Positions 54,871-63,101 of a DNA stretch of 64,000 bases are shown one piece after another. How positions within the stretch are numbered: position 1 is the first letter of the stretch; each line of letters opens with the position of its first letter. The notes under the pieces were generated by a model, which made no database searches, was not told where the DNA came from, and saw only the letters and a list, made by a program, of their open reading frames with translations. Source of the stretch: Maricaulis maris_C (GTDB lineage Bacteria > Pseudomonadota > Alphaproteobacteria > Caulobacterales > Maricaulaceae); the NCBI RefSeq assembly GCF_049116555.1, contig NZ_JAGDYT010000001.1:496001-560000 (forward strand), written 5' to 3'. Made by a program: the position numbers and the translations under genes.

Positions 54871-55533
54871 ATGCCCTATGACTTGAATGACCCGAAGGAC
54901 CGTGAGCGCGCCTGGCAGGATTTCCTGTGGAAGGATCACGGCATTCTGCGCCAGAAATTCCACAATATGCATGAAGTCGGTGGTGGCATGTGGCGCGCCA
55001 ACCAGCCCTCCCCGGAGCGCCTGGAGGCGCTGGCGGCCGACGGGTTCAAGACAATCCTCAATATTCGCGGGACCCAGCCGGGCGTCTGCTATTACGATCT
55101 GGAGAAAGATGCGTGCGAGCGCCTTGGCCTCGAGATGATCGACATGCCCTTCGGATCACGCGAGGCGCCTTATGTCGATCGCATGCAGCGGGCAGTGAAG
55201 ATTTTCCAGTCGATCGAATATCCCGCGCTGATCCATTGCAAGTCGGGGGCAGACCGGGCCGGCATCATCTCTGTCCTGTTCGCGCTGACCCATCTCAAAC
55301 TGCCCTATGACGAAGCCATCAAGCATTTGTCGCTGAAATATCTGCACGTGAAGGCCGGCAAGACCGGGGTGCTGGATTATTTCTTCGAGAGCTACCGCGC
55401 CTACAATGAAACCCATCCGATCGATTTCTGGGAATGGGTTGAAACGGTCTATGATCGTGACGCGGTTCAAGCCGGCTTCATGTCCAGCTGGTGGGGTAAC
55501 TTGTTGACCGAAAAGCTGCTGCGCCGCGAATAG
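54871..55533 (+). CDS. Protein tyrosine/dual-specificity phosphatase-like protein
   Basis: The product has 220 residues, starting at ATG MPYDLNDPKDRER; an AAGG lies upstream. The P-loop is ALIHCKSGADRAGIISVLFAL (HCx5R with Cys and Arg), preceded by WRANQPSPERLEALAADGFKTILNIRGTQPG and a conserved Asp in MIDMPFGS. This cyclic PTP subfamily is soluble. It is divergent from the lipid A operon and close to the histidine kinase, so a role in envelope signalling is possible but only inferred. Confidence 0.85.
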   Translation: MPYDLNDPKDRERAWQDFLWKDHGILRQKFHNMHEVGGGMWRANQPSPERLEALAADGFKTILNIRGTQPGVCYYDLEKDACERLGLEMIDMPFGSREAPYVDRMQRAVKIFQSIEYPALIHCKSGADRAGIISVLFALTHLKLPYDEAIKHLSLKYLHVKAGKTGVLDYFFESYRAYNETHPIDFWEWVETVYDRDAVQAGFMSSWWGNLLTEKLLRRE

Positions 55534-55602
55534 CGGGCGCCCATTTTTTATAACCACCGGAATCATCAGATATGACGACTCTTTCCACAGGATTGAGTCA
55601 CA

Positions 55603-55619
55603 TTAACGCCCGTTAACCA
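55603..55619 (+). promoter_or_regulatory. CtrA-like TTAA motif upstream of the histidine kinase
   Basis: TTAA, 6 bases, TTAACCA, with the same geometry as the motif before tipF. The kinase ATG lies 44 bases downstream. Confidence 0.3.
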
Positions 55620-55662
55620 CGTTCAGCTTCCCTGGTCGGGAGCCGTACAGGGAGAGGGGCTC

Positions 55663-57270
55663 ATGCCTGATCTGGCCATTCGCACGGACTATTCCCAGGA
55701 GCGGTTGAACCGCCTCAATTTCCTGTTGTCGCGAGAGTGTGGCCCGGCCTTTCTCGAGGGTTTCGTCAAGCAGACATCCGAAATCTTCGCCGCCGATCGC
55801 CTCTTCATCGCCAGGATCGACGCCACGCATTCGCGCATGCGGACGCTCAAGGTTGCCTGCGGCAGCGCGCTGGTCGGGAATTACTGTTACGAGCTCAAGG
55901 GCACACCGTGCGCCGAGGTGATGGACGCCGGTGCCGATATCTTCGAGGACAATGTTTCCGGTCGGTTTCCGCACGACTTCATGCTCGAGGAGATGGGCAT
56001 GCGCGCCTATGTGGCCATGCCGCTCTATAATGGGGCCCAGTCGGTCGGCATTGTCGTGGCCATGTTCAAGCGCCCGATCGAGATTGCCGACGAGCTGCTC
56101 GCGGTCTTCCACCATTATCGCCGCCGCCTGACCGGCGAAATCCTGGCCGCCGAATCCGGGGACCGGGCCGAGCTGGCCATGCAGGGAACATCGGATGGCA
56201 TCCTCGATTTCTGCCTCGAGACCAACCAGATCTACATCTCCGCCCGGGGACGCGAATTGCTCGGCTACCAGTCGCGCGACGTCACCTCGGGGACGGACAG
56301 CTTCACCACCCTCATCCACGCCGATGACCGGACGCGATTTGACTCCGGGATGAAGGCTCATTTCCGCGCCGGGCGTCCCTTCGATCTCACCATACGCCTG
56401 CGCGTGGTAGGCGGGCTGCACCGCTGGTTCCGCATGCGTGGCGAAGCGGTCCGCACGCCGGACGGCGATCCCGTGCGCATGGTCGGTGCCATGACCGATA
56501 TTCATGACCTGGTCGAAGCGCGCCAGCAGGCGACCGAGGCCAGCCGCGCCAAGTCGCGCTTCCTGGCGACCATGTCGCACGAGATACGGACGCCGATGAA
56601 TGGTGTCCTGGGCATGTCGGCCTTGCTGGCCAATACCGAGCTGGAACCCTCCCAGCGCGAAATGGTCAATCTGATCGAAGGGTCCGGCCAGGCGCTGCTC
56701 GCCATCCTCAATGACATTCTCGACCTGGCCAATATCGAGTCCGGCCGGTTCGAGGTCGAACAGGACAGTTACAACCCGGCCGAGCTCGTTCGCACGGTCG
56801 CCGGCCCCTATCGCATGAAGGCGCTGGAGAAGGGGCTGAACCTGCATCTGGAAATCGATCCGGTGGCCGAGCGCGATGTGGTTGGTGATCCGGCTCGGGT
56901 ACGCCAGATCCTGTCCAATCTCTTGTCGAATGCGGTCAAGTTCACCGATCGTGGCGAGGTCCGGGTCCGCTGCCTGATGACCCAGACACCGGACCGGACG
57001 CATGATGTTCGCTTCGAAGTCGGTGATACCGGCATTGGCATGGATGGCGAATTGATGGACCGCGTCTTCATGCCGTTCTCGCAGGGTGAGGCCGTCATGC
57101 AACGCAAGAATGGCGGAACCGGGCTCGGTCTCGCCATTGCCAAGAAACTGGCCGAGTTGATGGGCGGCGATATCGGGGTCGAGAGTGCGCCGGGAGCCGG
57201 CTCCAAATTCACCGTTACCCTGCCGGAAAGCGGTCGCCGCAGCGAAGTCGTGCAGGCCCGCGAGGCCTAG
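55663..57270 (+). CDS. Soluble sensor histidine kinase (GAF-PAS-HisKA-HATPase)
   Basis: The product has 535 residues with no membrane segment. A GAF domain (about 20-160) has DRLFIARIDA and AYVAMPLYNGAQSVGIVVAMF; a PAS domain (about 170-285) has DFCLETNQIYISARGRELLGY. The kinase core has His306 in FLATMSHEIRTPMNGVLGM, N box at about 419 (LSNLLSNAVKF), DTGIGM at 455 and GTGLGLAIAKKL from 485. No receiver domain is fused and no regulator gene is adjacent, so it signals to a partner elsewhere. It is convergent with msbA by 4 bases. Confidence 0.93.
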   Translation: MPDLAIRTDYSQERLNRLNFLLSRECGPAFLEGFVKQTSEIFAADRLFIARIDATHSRMRTLKVACGSALVGNYCYELKGTPCAEVMDAGADIFEDNVSGRFPHDFMLEEMGMRAYVAMPLYNGAQSVGIVVAMFKRPIEIADELLAVFHHYRRRLTGEILAAESGDRAELAMQGTSDGILDFCLETNQIYISARGRELLGYQSRDVTSGTDSFTTLIHADDRTRFDSGMKAHFRAGRPFDLTIRLRVVGGLHRWFRMRGEAVRTPDGDPVRMVGAMTDIHDLVEARQQATEASRAKSRFLATMSHEIRTPMNGVLGMSALLANTELEPSQREMVNLIEGSGQALLAILNDILDLANIESGRFEVEQDSYNPAELVRTVAGPYRMKALEKGLNLHLEIDPVAERDVVGDPARVRQILSNLLSNAVKFTDRGEVRVRCLMTQTPDRTHDVRFEVGDTGIGMDGELMDRVFMPFSQGEAVMQRKNGGTGLGLAIAKKLAELMGGDIGVESAPGAGSKFTVTLPESGRRSEVVQAREA

Positions 57271-59033
57271 TCGCCGAACTGCATCCGGCACAGGCGGGCA
57301 TAGAGGCCATCCTGGGCGACGAGCGCGTCGTGCTTGCCCTGTTCGACGATGCGTCCCTGATCCATGACATAGATCCAGTCAGCATCGCGCACGGTCGAGA
57401 GTCGATGGGCGATGACCAGGCTGGTCCGGCCTTGGGACAAGCGTTCCAGGGCGGTCTGCACGCGCTGCTCGGACTCGGTGTCGAGGGCACTGGTCGCTTC
57501 GTCGAGCAGCAGGATGGGCGCGTCCTTGAGAATCGCCCGCGCGATCGACAGGCGCTGGCGCTGGCCACCGGAGAGATTGCTGCCACGCGGACCGACCGGG
57601 CTGTCATACCCGTCCGGCAGCGCCATGATGAAATCATGGGCGTCGGCGGCCTTGGCGGCTGCGATGATCGCGGCCTCGTCGGCCTCCAGATCCCCGAAGC
57701 CGATATTGGCGCGTACGGTATCGTCGAACAGGGTCACATCCTGGCTGACCAGAGCCATGGCCTGGCGCAGGGATGACAGGGAGACCGAACGTGTCTCGCT
57801 GCCATCGATCCGGATCGTGCCGGAGCGGGCGTCATAGAGGCGGGGCAGGAGATTGAGGATGGTCGACTTGCCGGAACCGGACGGGCCGACCAGGGCGATC
57901 TTGGCCCCCGGCTTCGCCTTCATTGTGATGTCACTCAGCGCCACGGAGCCATCGGGATAAGCGAAGCTGACCGCGTCCAGTTCCACTGCCCCGCGATCCA
58001 CGGTCAGGGCCGGCGCGTCGAGGGCGGCCGTGACGGTCTCGTCGGTATCGAGAATGGTGAAAATGCGATCGAGAACGGCAAAGCCTTCCTGGACAACAGC
58101 GTTGAGCGTGCCCAGGGCGCGGATGGCCGGCGAAATGACGCCGATCCCGGTCAACACACCGATGATGTTGCCCAAAGAGGTCTCGCCCTCGAGCATGCGC
58201 CAGCCGGCGAAGGCGACCAGCCCGGCAAAGGCCAGGCCGCCGACAACCTCGAGGATTGGATCGACGCGGGCCTTGTTCTCGGTGATTTTCAGCAGGAAGC
58301 GCAGCCGCTCGAAGAAGGATTTGCGAGCGCGCTCGCTTTCATAGCCTTCCAGACCATAGGTCTTGATCATGCGGGCGCCGGAGAAGCTTTCCTCGAGCTG
58401 ACTGGTGACCTCGCCCATCTGGCTCTGCGCCTGGGAGGACGTCTTGCGCAGGCGCTGACCGATCCGGATGACCGGCCAGGCGGCGATCGGATAGACGACC
58501 AGGATGAGCAGGGTCAGCATCCAGTCCAGGCTCAGCATGATGCCGATGGTGATGATCACCGTCAGCACATCGCGCATCAGATTATTGGTGAGCCGGACAA
58601 TCGTTTCGCGCAGCAGGGTGATGTCATTGGTGAAACGCGACACCAGAGAGCCGGTGCCTTCGGACTGCAAGCGCGCGAAATCGGCGCGGACCAGCTTGGC
58701 GAACATGGCGTTCTGCAGGTCCTGCATGACATTCAGGGCCAGCCGATTGGTCTGCACGGTCTGAAGATAGAGGCTGCCCCCGCGGATCGTCGCCAGACCG
58801 ATCACGGCCAGCGGGGCGAGCGGGAAGAAGTCAGCCGCACCGGAGTTGAGCTTGTCGAACGTCCAGGCGATCACACCGGCATAGGAGGCTGCCGCCGCCG
58901 CCGTGATTGCCGACAGGATCAGCGCCAGAATGACGAGACCGGGGCGACGCAACAGCCAGTCACGCCACAGGCGCTTGCCGAGCGTGGCGGTCGAGGCCGG
59001 TTTCGCGCCGGCGGTATCGTCAGGATCGCTCAC
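57267..59033 (-). CDS. msbA: MsbA-type lipid A flippase ABC transporter
   Basis: The product has 588 residues. Several membrane segments lie between about 30 and 310. The NBD has Walker A GPSGSGKS (383-390), signature LSGGQRQR (from 487), Walker B ILLLDEATS (from 507) and switch His in IAHRLS. Location in a lipid A/envelope region with DUF4170 supports lipid A-core flipping across the inner membrane. It is distinct from the other ABC exporter in this window. Confidence 0.9.
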   Translation of the reverse strand: MSDPDDTAGAKPASTATLGKRLWRDWLLRRPGLVILALILSAITAAAAASYAGVIAWTFDKLNSGAADFFPLAPLAVIGLATIRGGSLYLQTVQTNRLALNVMQDLQNAMFAKLVRADFARLQSEGTGSLVSRFTNDITLLRETIVRLTNNLMRDVLTVIITIGIMLSLDWMLTLLILVVYPIAAWPVIRIGQRLRKTSSQAQSQMGEVTSQLEESFSGARMIKTYGLEGYESERARKSFFERLRFLLKITENKARVDPILEVVGGLAFAGLVAFAGWRMLEGETSLGNIIGVLTGIGVISPAIRALGTLNAVVQEGFAVLDRIFTILDTDETVTAALDAPALTVDRGAVELDAVSFAYPDGSVALSDITMKAKPGAKIALVGPSGSGKSTILNLLPRLYDARSGTIRIDGSETRSVSLSSLRQAMALVSQDVTLFDDTVRANIGFGDLEADEAAIIAAAKAADAHDFIMALPDGYDSPVGPRGSNLSGGQRQRLSIARAILKDAPILLLDEATSALDTESEQRVQTALERLSQGRTSLVIAHRLSTVRDADWIYVMDQGRIVEQGKHDALVAQDGLYARLCRMQFGD

Positions 59034-59048
59034 GCGCTGTGTCAGAGC

Positions 59049-59303
59049 CTAGCCGTTCTTCTTCTCGGTCGAAGGATCGAGAAGCTTGTGGGCGTGGATG
59101 ATGAAATAGCGCATGTGGGCATTGTCGACCGTGCGCTGGGCGGCGCCTTTCCAGGCGGCACGGGCTTCGGCATAGCTGCCGAACGCGCCGACGAAATCGA
59201 CTTCGTCGAGGTCCTTGAACTCACAATTGGTCGGGTCAACGCAGGCCAGCTCGCCACCAATGACGAGATGCAGCAGCTGGTTGTTGATCTTGGTTTCACT
59301 CAT
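59049..59303 (-). CDS. DUF4170 domain protein
   Basis: The product has 84 residues. The pattern LHLVIGGELACVDPTNCEFKDLDEVDFVGAFGSYAEARAAWKGAAQRTVDNAHMRYFIIHAHKLL is the whole of a small alphaproteobacterial family (DUF4170), typically found beside msbA-like or inositol monophosphatase genes. The Trp and the terminal HAHKLL are family features. Function unknown, likely cytosolic. It is 15 bases upstream of msbA, so probably co-transcribed. Confidence 0.85.
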   Translation of the reverse strand: MSETKINNQLLHLVIGGELACVDPTNCEFKDLDEVDFVGAFGSYAEARAAWKGAAQRTVDNAHMRYFIIHAHKLLDPSTEKKNG

Positions 59304-59341
59304 GCCGGGCTCCTTGAAATGCGCTGTCCTGACCGGGCGGC

Positions 59342-60703
59342 CTAAAGGCCACCGATGGACATCGCGTCCACGAATACGCTGGGGGTGTTAACAGAACCCC
59401 GAAATTCCAGATCACTGCCCGGAATTAGACGGGCATAGATGTCAATGAGATTGCCGGCGACGGTGATTTCGCTGACCGGGTGATCAATCACGCCATTCGC
59501 GATGCGATATCCTGACACGCCGACCGACCAGTCACCCGTATTGGAGTTCAGCGAGGGGCCGAACATTTCCATGATCAGGACGCCGTCCTTGATACCGCCG
59601 ACCAGGTCATCGCGGCTGGTTTCGCCCGCTTCCATATGAAAATTGGTCGGTCCGGCACCGGGTGAGCCGCCCATGGAGCGTCGGGCATGACCGGTCGGGG
59701 TCATGTCGAGCTGGCGCGCGGCGGCTGAATTGAGAAACCAGGTGGTCAGGCGTCCATCCTCGATGATGGCGCTGCGCTTGTTGTGCGTGCCTTCGCCGTC
59801 GAACGGCGCCGAGGCGTGGCCCCAGGCGCGGTGCGGATCGTCGATGACGGTGATGCCGGGCGCGAAGATGCGCTCGCCCAGCTTGTCGCGCAGGAAGGAA
59901 ACCCCTCGGGCAACGGCCGGCCCGGACACGGCGCCGGCCAGCGAACCAAGGAATGTCGTCGCGACCCGACGGTCGAAGACCACGGGCATGACCCCGGAAG
60001 GCAATTTGCTGGGGCCAACCCGGCGGGCTGCCCGTTCGCCGGCTTCCCGCCCGATCTCGATCCGGTCACGCAGATCGGCGCGGCGGCGGGCCGAGGTGGC
60101 GGCGTAATCGCGCTCCATGGCGCCGTCCTTGCCGGCAATGACGCTGGCGCCATAACCAAATACACTCTTTTTCCAGCCGGCATTGAAGCCGGTGGAGGTG
60201 GCATAGGCTGCCGCCCCCTGACCGGAAGAGGCAAAGGCCGCATCGGTCATCGTCACGCCCTCGACCGCGCGCGCGGCGGTCTCGATGGCGAGGGCGGTTT
60301 CTTCCAACTCCTCAGGAGACCACTCGCCGGCCTCGAATTGTTCGATCGCGGGCGGGTCCTTGCACAGGCGGTCCGGATCGGCGAGGGCGGAATAGGGATC
60401 TTCCGGGGCGGCCTTGGCCATGGTCACGGCGCGTCCGATGGTGAAGTCGCGTCCCTTCTCCGACAGATCGGAGAAGGCGACGCCGGCTTGCCGCTTGCCA
60501 ACAAAGACCCGCAGGCCTGCATCGAGTGACTCCGAGCGGCCGATGTCCTCCAGTTTGCCGTCCCGCACCGAGAGTTCGGTTTCGCGCGACTCGGCGACGG
60601 AGGCTTCGGCGCTGTCAGCACCGGCCTTCAGGGCCCGGGCCACCAGATCGGCAGCGATGTCCTGAAGGCGGGCGGGGTCGGGAGCTTGGAAGGTCTGTGT
60701 CAT
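59342..60703 (-). CDS. pmbA: TldD/PmbA (TldE) family metallopeptidase subunit
   Basis: The product has 453 residues, starting at the ATG before TQTFQAPDPARLQ. PmbA/TldE features: SVAESRETELSVRDGKLEDIGRSES, LRVFVGKRQAGVAFSDLSEKG, and the C-terminal SMGGSPGAGPTNFHMEAGETSRDDL. Together with TldD, which is not here, PmbA processes small modified peptides. It is in the same strand block as DUF4170 and msbA. Confidence 0.93.
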   Translation of the reverse strand: MTQTFQAPDPARLQDIAADLVARALKAGADSAEASVAESRETELSVRDGKLEDIGRSESLDAGLRVFVGKRQAGVAFSDLSEKGRDFTIGRAVTMAKAAPEDPYSALADPDRLCKDPPAIEQFEAGEWSPEELEETALAIETAARAVEGVTMTDAAFASSGQGAAAYATSTGFNAGWKKSVFGYGASVIAGKDGAMERDYAATSARRRADLRDRIEIGREAGERAARRVGPSKLPSGVMPVVFDRRVATTFLGSLAGAVSGPAVARGVSFLRDKLGERIFAPGITVIDDPHRAWGHASAPFDGEGTHNKRSAIIEDGRLTTWFLNSAAARQLDMTPTGHARRSMGGSPGAGPTNFHMEAGETSRDDLVGGIKDGVLIMEMFGPSLNSNTGDWSVGVSGYRIANGVIDHPVSEITVAGNLIDIYARLIPGSDLEFRGSVNTPSVFVDAMSIGGL

Positions 60704-60743
60704 GTGTCGGCTATAGCCCTGTGAGGCCCTGCCGGGCAATGGC

Positions 60744-61136
60744 TCAACTGATGGCGGTCCAGATCAGGAAGAGCGAGCCGATAATCGTGACCAGCCAGCT
60801 CAACAATGTTCCGATGAAACGGCCCATCGACGAACCGGAGCTCTGCGACAGCCCCCAGGCATGCAGGAGGCGACCCACGGTCAGGCCGATACCCAGTCCG
60901 TGGATCAGCAGGACCGGCGCATTGGTCAGGGCGAGGCCGCCGATAATCACCAGGGCGACGGGAATGTATTCCACCGCATTGCCATGGACCCGGCAGGCCA
61001 GTTCCAACTTCTCGTCATTGCCGATCCCGATGCCGACTTTGGCGCGCTGGCGGTGGCGGATCACATTGAAGGCGAGCGCGATGATCAACAAGCCGTTGAG
61101 CCCGGTGTAAAGCGCGAATGCGTCGAGTGCGGTCAT
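60744..61136 (-). CDS. MAPEG family membrane protein
   Basis: The product has 130 residues, starting at the ATG TALDAFALYTGLN. Four hydrophobic segments fill the protein. The motif RVHGNAVEYIPVALVIIGGL (acidic residue after the first segment) and LTVGRLLHAWGLSQS are MAPEG hallmarks (membrane-associated glutathione/eicosanoid proteins). It probably binds glutathione in the membrane; substrate unknown. It is 37 bases downstream of the DsbA/FrnE-like gene. Confidence 0.88.
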   Translation of the reverse strand: MTALDAFALYTGLNGLLIIALAFNVIRHRQRAKVGIGIGNDEKLELACRVHGNAVEYIPVALVIIGGLALTNAPVLLIHGLGIGLTVGRLLHAWGLSQSSGSSMGRFIGTLLSWLVTIIGSLFLIWTAIS

Positions 61137-61173
61137 GGTATCTCCCTCTTGGACCTGCCCGCTTGCGGCGGGC

Positions 61174-61836
61174 TTATTCGGTTTCGGCCGGTTCCTTGAC
61201 GGCCTGGCGGATGGCATCGGCCAGCACGGCCGGTTCCTGGGCGCCGGACACGGCGAAACGACCGTTGAAAATATAGGTTGGCACGCCCGACACGCCGAGC
61301 TTGCGGTAGAAGAGTTCTTCTTCCCAGACCGCCTTCTCGTCGCGATCAGAGGCCAGCAGGTCGGCGGTGACATCGCGTTCGAGCCCGGCATCGGCCGCCA
61401 GTTCGATCAGTGTGTCGGTATCGCCGATATCGCGACCGGCCTTGAAGAAGGCCGAAAACAGGGCCTCGGCCATGGTGTCCGTCCTGTTCTGGCCGCCCGC
61501 CCATCGCATCAGCCGGTGGGCATTGAGTGTGTTCGGGCGCATGGCGATATCGTCAAAGCGGAAATCAATCCCGACGGTCGGGCCGGCCTGTTCGAGATGG
61601 TCGCGCATCGCCTTCCAGCGGCCGGAGGCGTCGGCACCGGAGAATTTCTCGCGCATGTAGTCCTTGTAGGGGAGTCCTTCGCGGGCCAGCGTCGGGTCCA
61701 GCTGGAAGGGCCGCCAGGTCGTGTCGACCTTGATATCGGAGGTCAGTTTGCGCGCTTCATCCCAATAGCGTTTGCCCAGCCAGCACCAGGGGCAGACGAG
61801 GTCGGAGACGATGTCGACGGATACGGAATGAGTCAT
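61174..61836 (-). CDS. DsbA family oxidoreductase, FrnE-like
   Basis: The product has 220 residues, without a signal peptide. The active site is DLVCPWCWLGKRYWDEA (CPWC), with cis-Pro region GVSGVPTYIFNGRFAVSGAQEP. FrnE/2-hydroxychromene-2-carboxylate isomerase-like proteins are cytosolic thiol oxidoreductases related to DsbA. It is the upstream end of the pmbA-msbA block. Confidence 0.88.
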   Translation of the reverse strand: MTHSVSVDIVSDLVCPWCWLGKRYWDEARKLTSDIKVDTTWRPFQLDPTLAREGLPYKDYMREKFSGADASGRWKAMRDHLEQAGPTVGIDFRFDDIAMRPNTLNAHRLMRWAGGQNRTDTMAEALFSAFFKAGRDIGDTDTLIELAADAGLERDVTADLLASDRDEKAVWEEELFYRKLGVSGVPTYIFNGRFAVSGAQEPAVLADAIRQAVKEPAETE

Positions 61837-61904
61837 GCCGTCGATTTAGGCATGTTCGATCCAAATTGCGAGAGGCGGGGCTGGTTTGATCCGGTGGACC
61901 GGTC

Positions 61905-61962
61905 CGTCATCCCCCCGGCTTGGACGTCAGGCCATCGCGAGCCTGCCACAGGGGGGATGACG
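61905..61962. repeat. Inverted repeat CGTCATCCCCCC
   Basis: Perfect 12-base arms CGTCATCCCCCC (61905-61916) and GGGGGGATGACG (61951-61962) face each other across 34 bases in the gap between the DsbA-like gene and the rod-like mini protein. Short GTCATCC-type inverted repeats are frequent dispersed elements in GC-rich proteobacteria. Confidence 0.65.
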
Positions 61963-61993
61963 CCCACCGGCCACCCACCGACCGGAAGTCTGG

Positions 61994-62212
61994 CTAGACC
62001 GTGATGTCCAGCAGTGTTTCGGTCATGTCGCTGGCGATACGCGCGGTTACCGCGGCGGCGGCATGAGAGGCCTCCGCCTTTTTCAGGGCAACGGCCGCCT
62101 GGATGATGTCTTCGCCCTTGGCCGCATTATTGACCATCTCGCGCGCCGCAGACCCGGCTTGGGACTGGGCGGACATCATGCCGGCGATGGCGGTATTGAA
62201 AGCGACATTCAT
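61994..62212 (-). CDS. Mini flagellar rod/hook-like protein (helical ends only)
   Basis: The product has 72 residues. The N-terminus MNVAFNTAIAGMMSAQSQAGSAAREMVN resembles the N-terminal helix of flagellar axial proteins (usually ending in ANNIAN), and the C-terminus AAAAVTARIASDMTETLLDITV resembles the C-terminal Flg_bbr helix (usually MLGSLLDI). The large middle domain of rod, hook and HAP proteins is absent. No flagellar cluster is adjacent, but cheY, cheZ and tipF are in the window. It is not recognised as a named gene. Confidence 0.6.
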   Translation of the reverse strand: MNVAFNTAIAGMMSAQSQAGSAAREMVNNAAKGEDIIQAAVALKKAEASHAAAAVTARIASDMTETLLDITV

Positions 62213-62428
62213 GGCCTCACCCTAGCACCTCCCCGGTGGGCGAGGCAGCGAAGACTGGTGCCGTGGTTAAGGCGGGGTAACGCGTCGCTGGATGCAGCCG
62301 GCGCGTGCGGATGGGGCAGGGTCGGCGTCCCCCGGGACTGGTAGAATTGCGTTCCCGCTATTGGCGCAAAAGCCGGTGTGAGACACAGTGTCCATCAATC
62401 AACGGCCACAGGAAGGTGCCATACCATC

Positions 62429-63004
62429 ATGACCAACCCGCCTACCCCGACTCTCAAGGTTGAGTTCGAACTGTCTGAATCCGATCTCGCCTTCTTCCGG
62501 GACCGTCTCGACTCGGCACGCGAAGATCGTGCTGATCTGGACGAGGGCCGCATTACGGCAGGCGTGGCGGACATGATGAAGAAGGCCCTGGCAGCCAATC
62601 CGCCGGAATTCGTCAAGACCCGCCTGACCCAGCTCGGTCCGCTCGTCGGCATGCTCGATGATGCAGACTGGAAGCTTGAGGGTGAGGATCGCGAACGCGT
62701 CCTGAACGCGCTGGCCTATTTCGCGGACCCGGAAGACCTCATCCCCGATTCGACGCCGGGAATCGGCTATATCGATGACGCCATCATGATTGAGCTGGTG
62801 GCAGCCGGCCTGGCGCCGGAAATTGAAGCCTATTCCGAGTTTGTGGCGCACCGGGAAGACCTGAAGTCACCGGAGGCGACCGAAATGCCGCCACTCGAGG
62901 ATGTCCGCAAGGTCATGCAGAACCGTATGCGTCGCCGTCGCGGCCGGGCCAAGGCTGGTGGCAGCTGGGGTCACTCGACCGGAGCGGTGCACCATTATTT
63001 CTGA
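62429..63004 (+). CDS. DUF1232-like domain protein
   Basis: The product has 191 residues, starting at MTNPPTPTLKVEF; AGGAAGG lies 12 bases upstream, slightly far. The segment LEGEDRERVLNALAYFADPEDLIPDSTPGIGYIDDAIMIELVA matches the DUF1232/YkvA pattern (Tyr/Phe followed by DLIPD...G..DDA), though this domain is usually near a membrane segment. The C-terminal tail is basic (RMRRRRGRAKAGG). Function unknown. Confidence 0.82.
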   Translation: MTNPPTPTLKVEFELSESDLAFFRDRLDSAREDRADLDEGRITAGVADMMKKALAANPPEFVKTRLTQLGPLVGMLDDADWKLEGEDRERVLNALAYFADPEDLIPDSTPGIGYIDDAIMIELVAAGLAPEIEAYSEFVAHREDLKSPEATEMPPLEDVRKVMQNRMRRRRGRAKAGGSWGHSTGAVHHYF

Positions 63005-63080
63005 TGCCGTGAAGGTCTCGGACCCATAGATACCGCAGGATCGGCACCCTCCCTCAACCGGTCCTGCGTCGACAGGCAGT

Positions 63081-63101
63081 CCGGGCGGTCAGACCGCCCG
63101 G
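63081..63101 (-). terminator. Hairpin over the aminotransferase stop codon
   Basis: CCGGGCGGT pairs perfectly with ACCGCCCGG around CAG; the loop includes part of the minus-strand stop codon at 63089-63091. There is no T-run on either side. Confidence 0.35.

Noticed and set aside
55603..57291. A 562-codon antisense frame over the histidine kinase
   Set aside because: Kinase motifs are complete on the plus strand; the antisense frame has no ribosome-binding site or domain.
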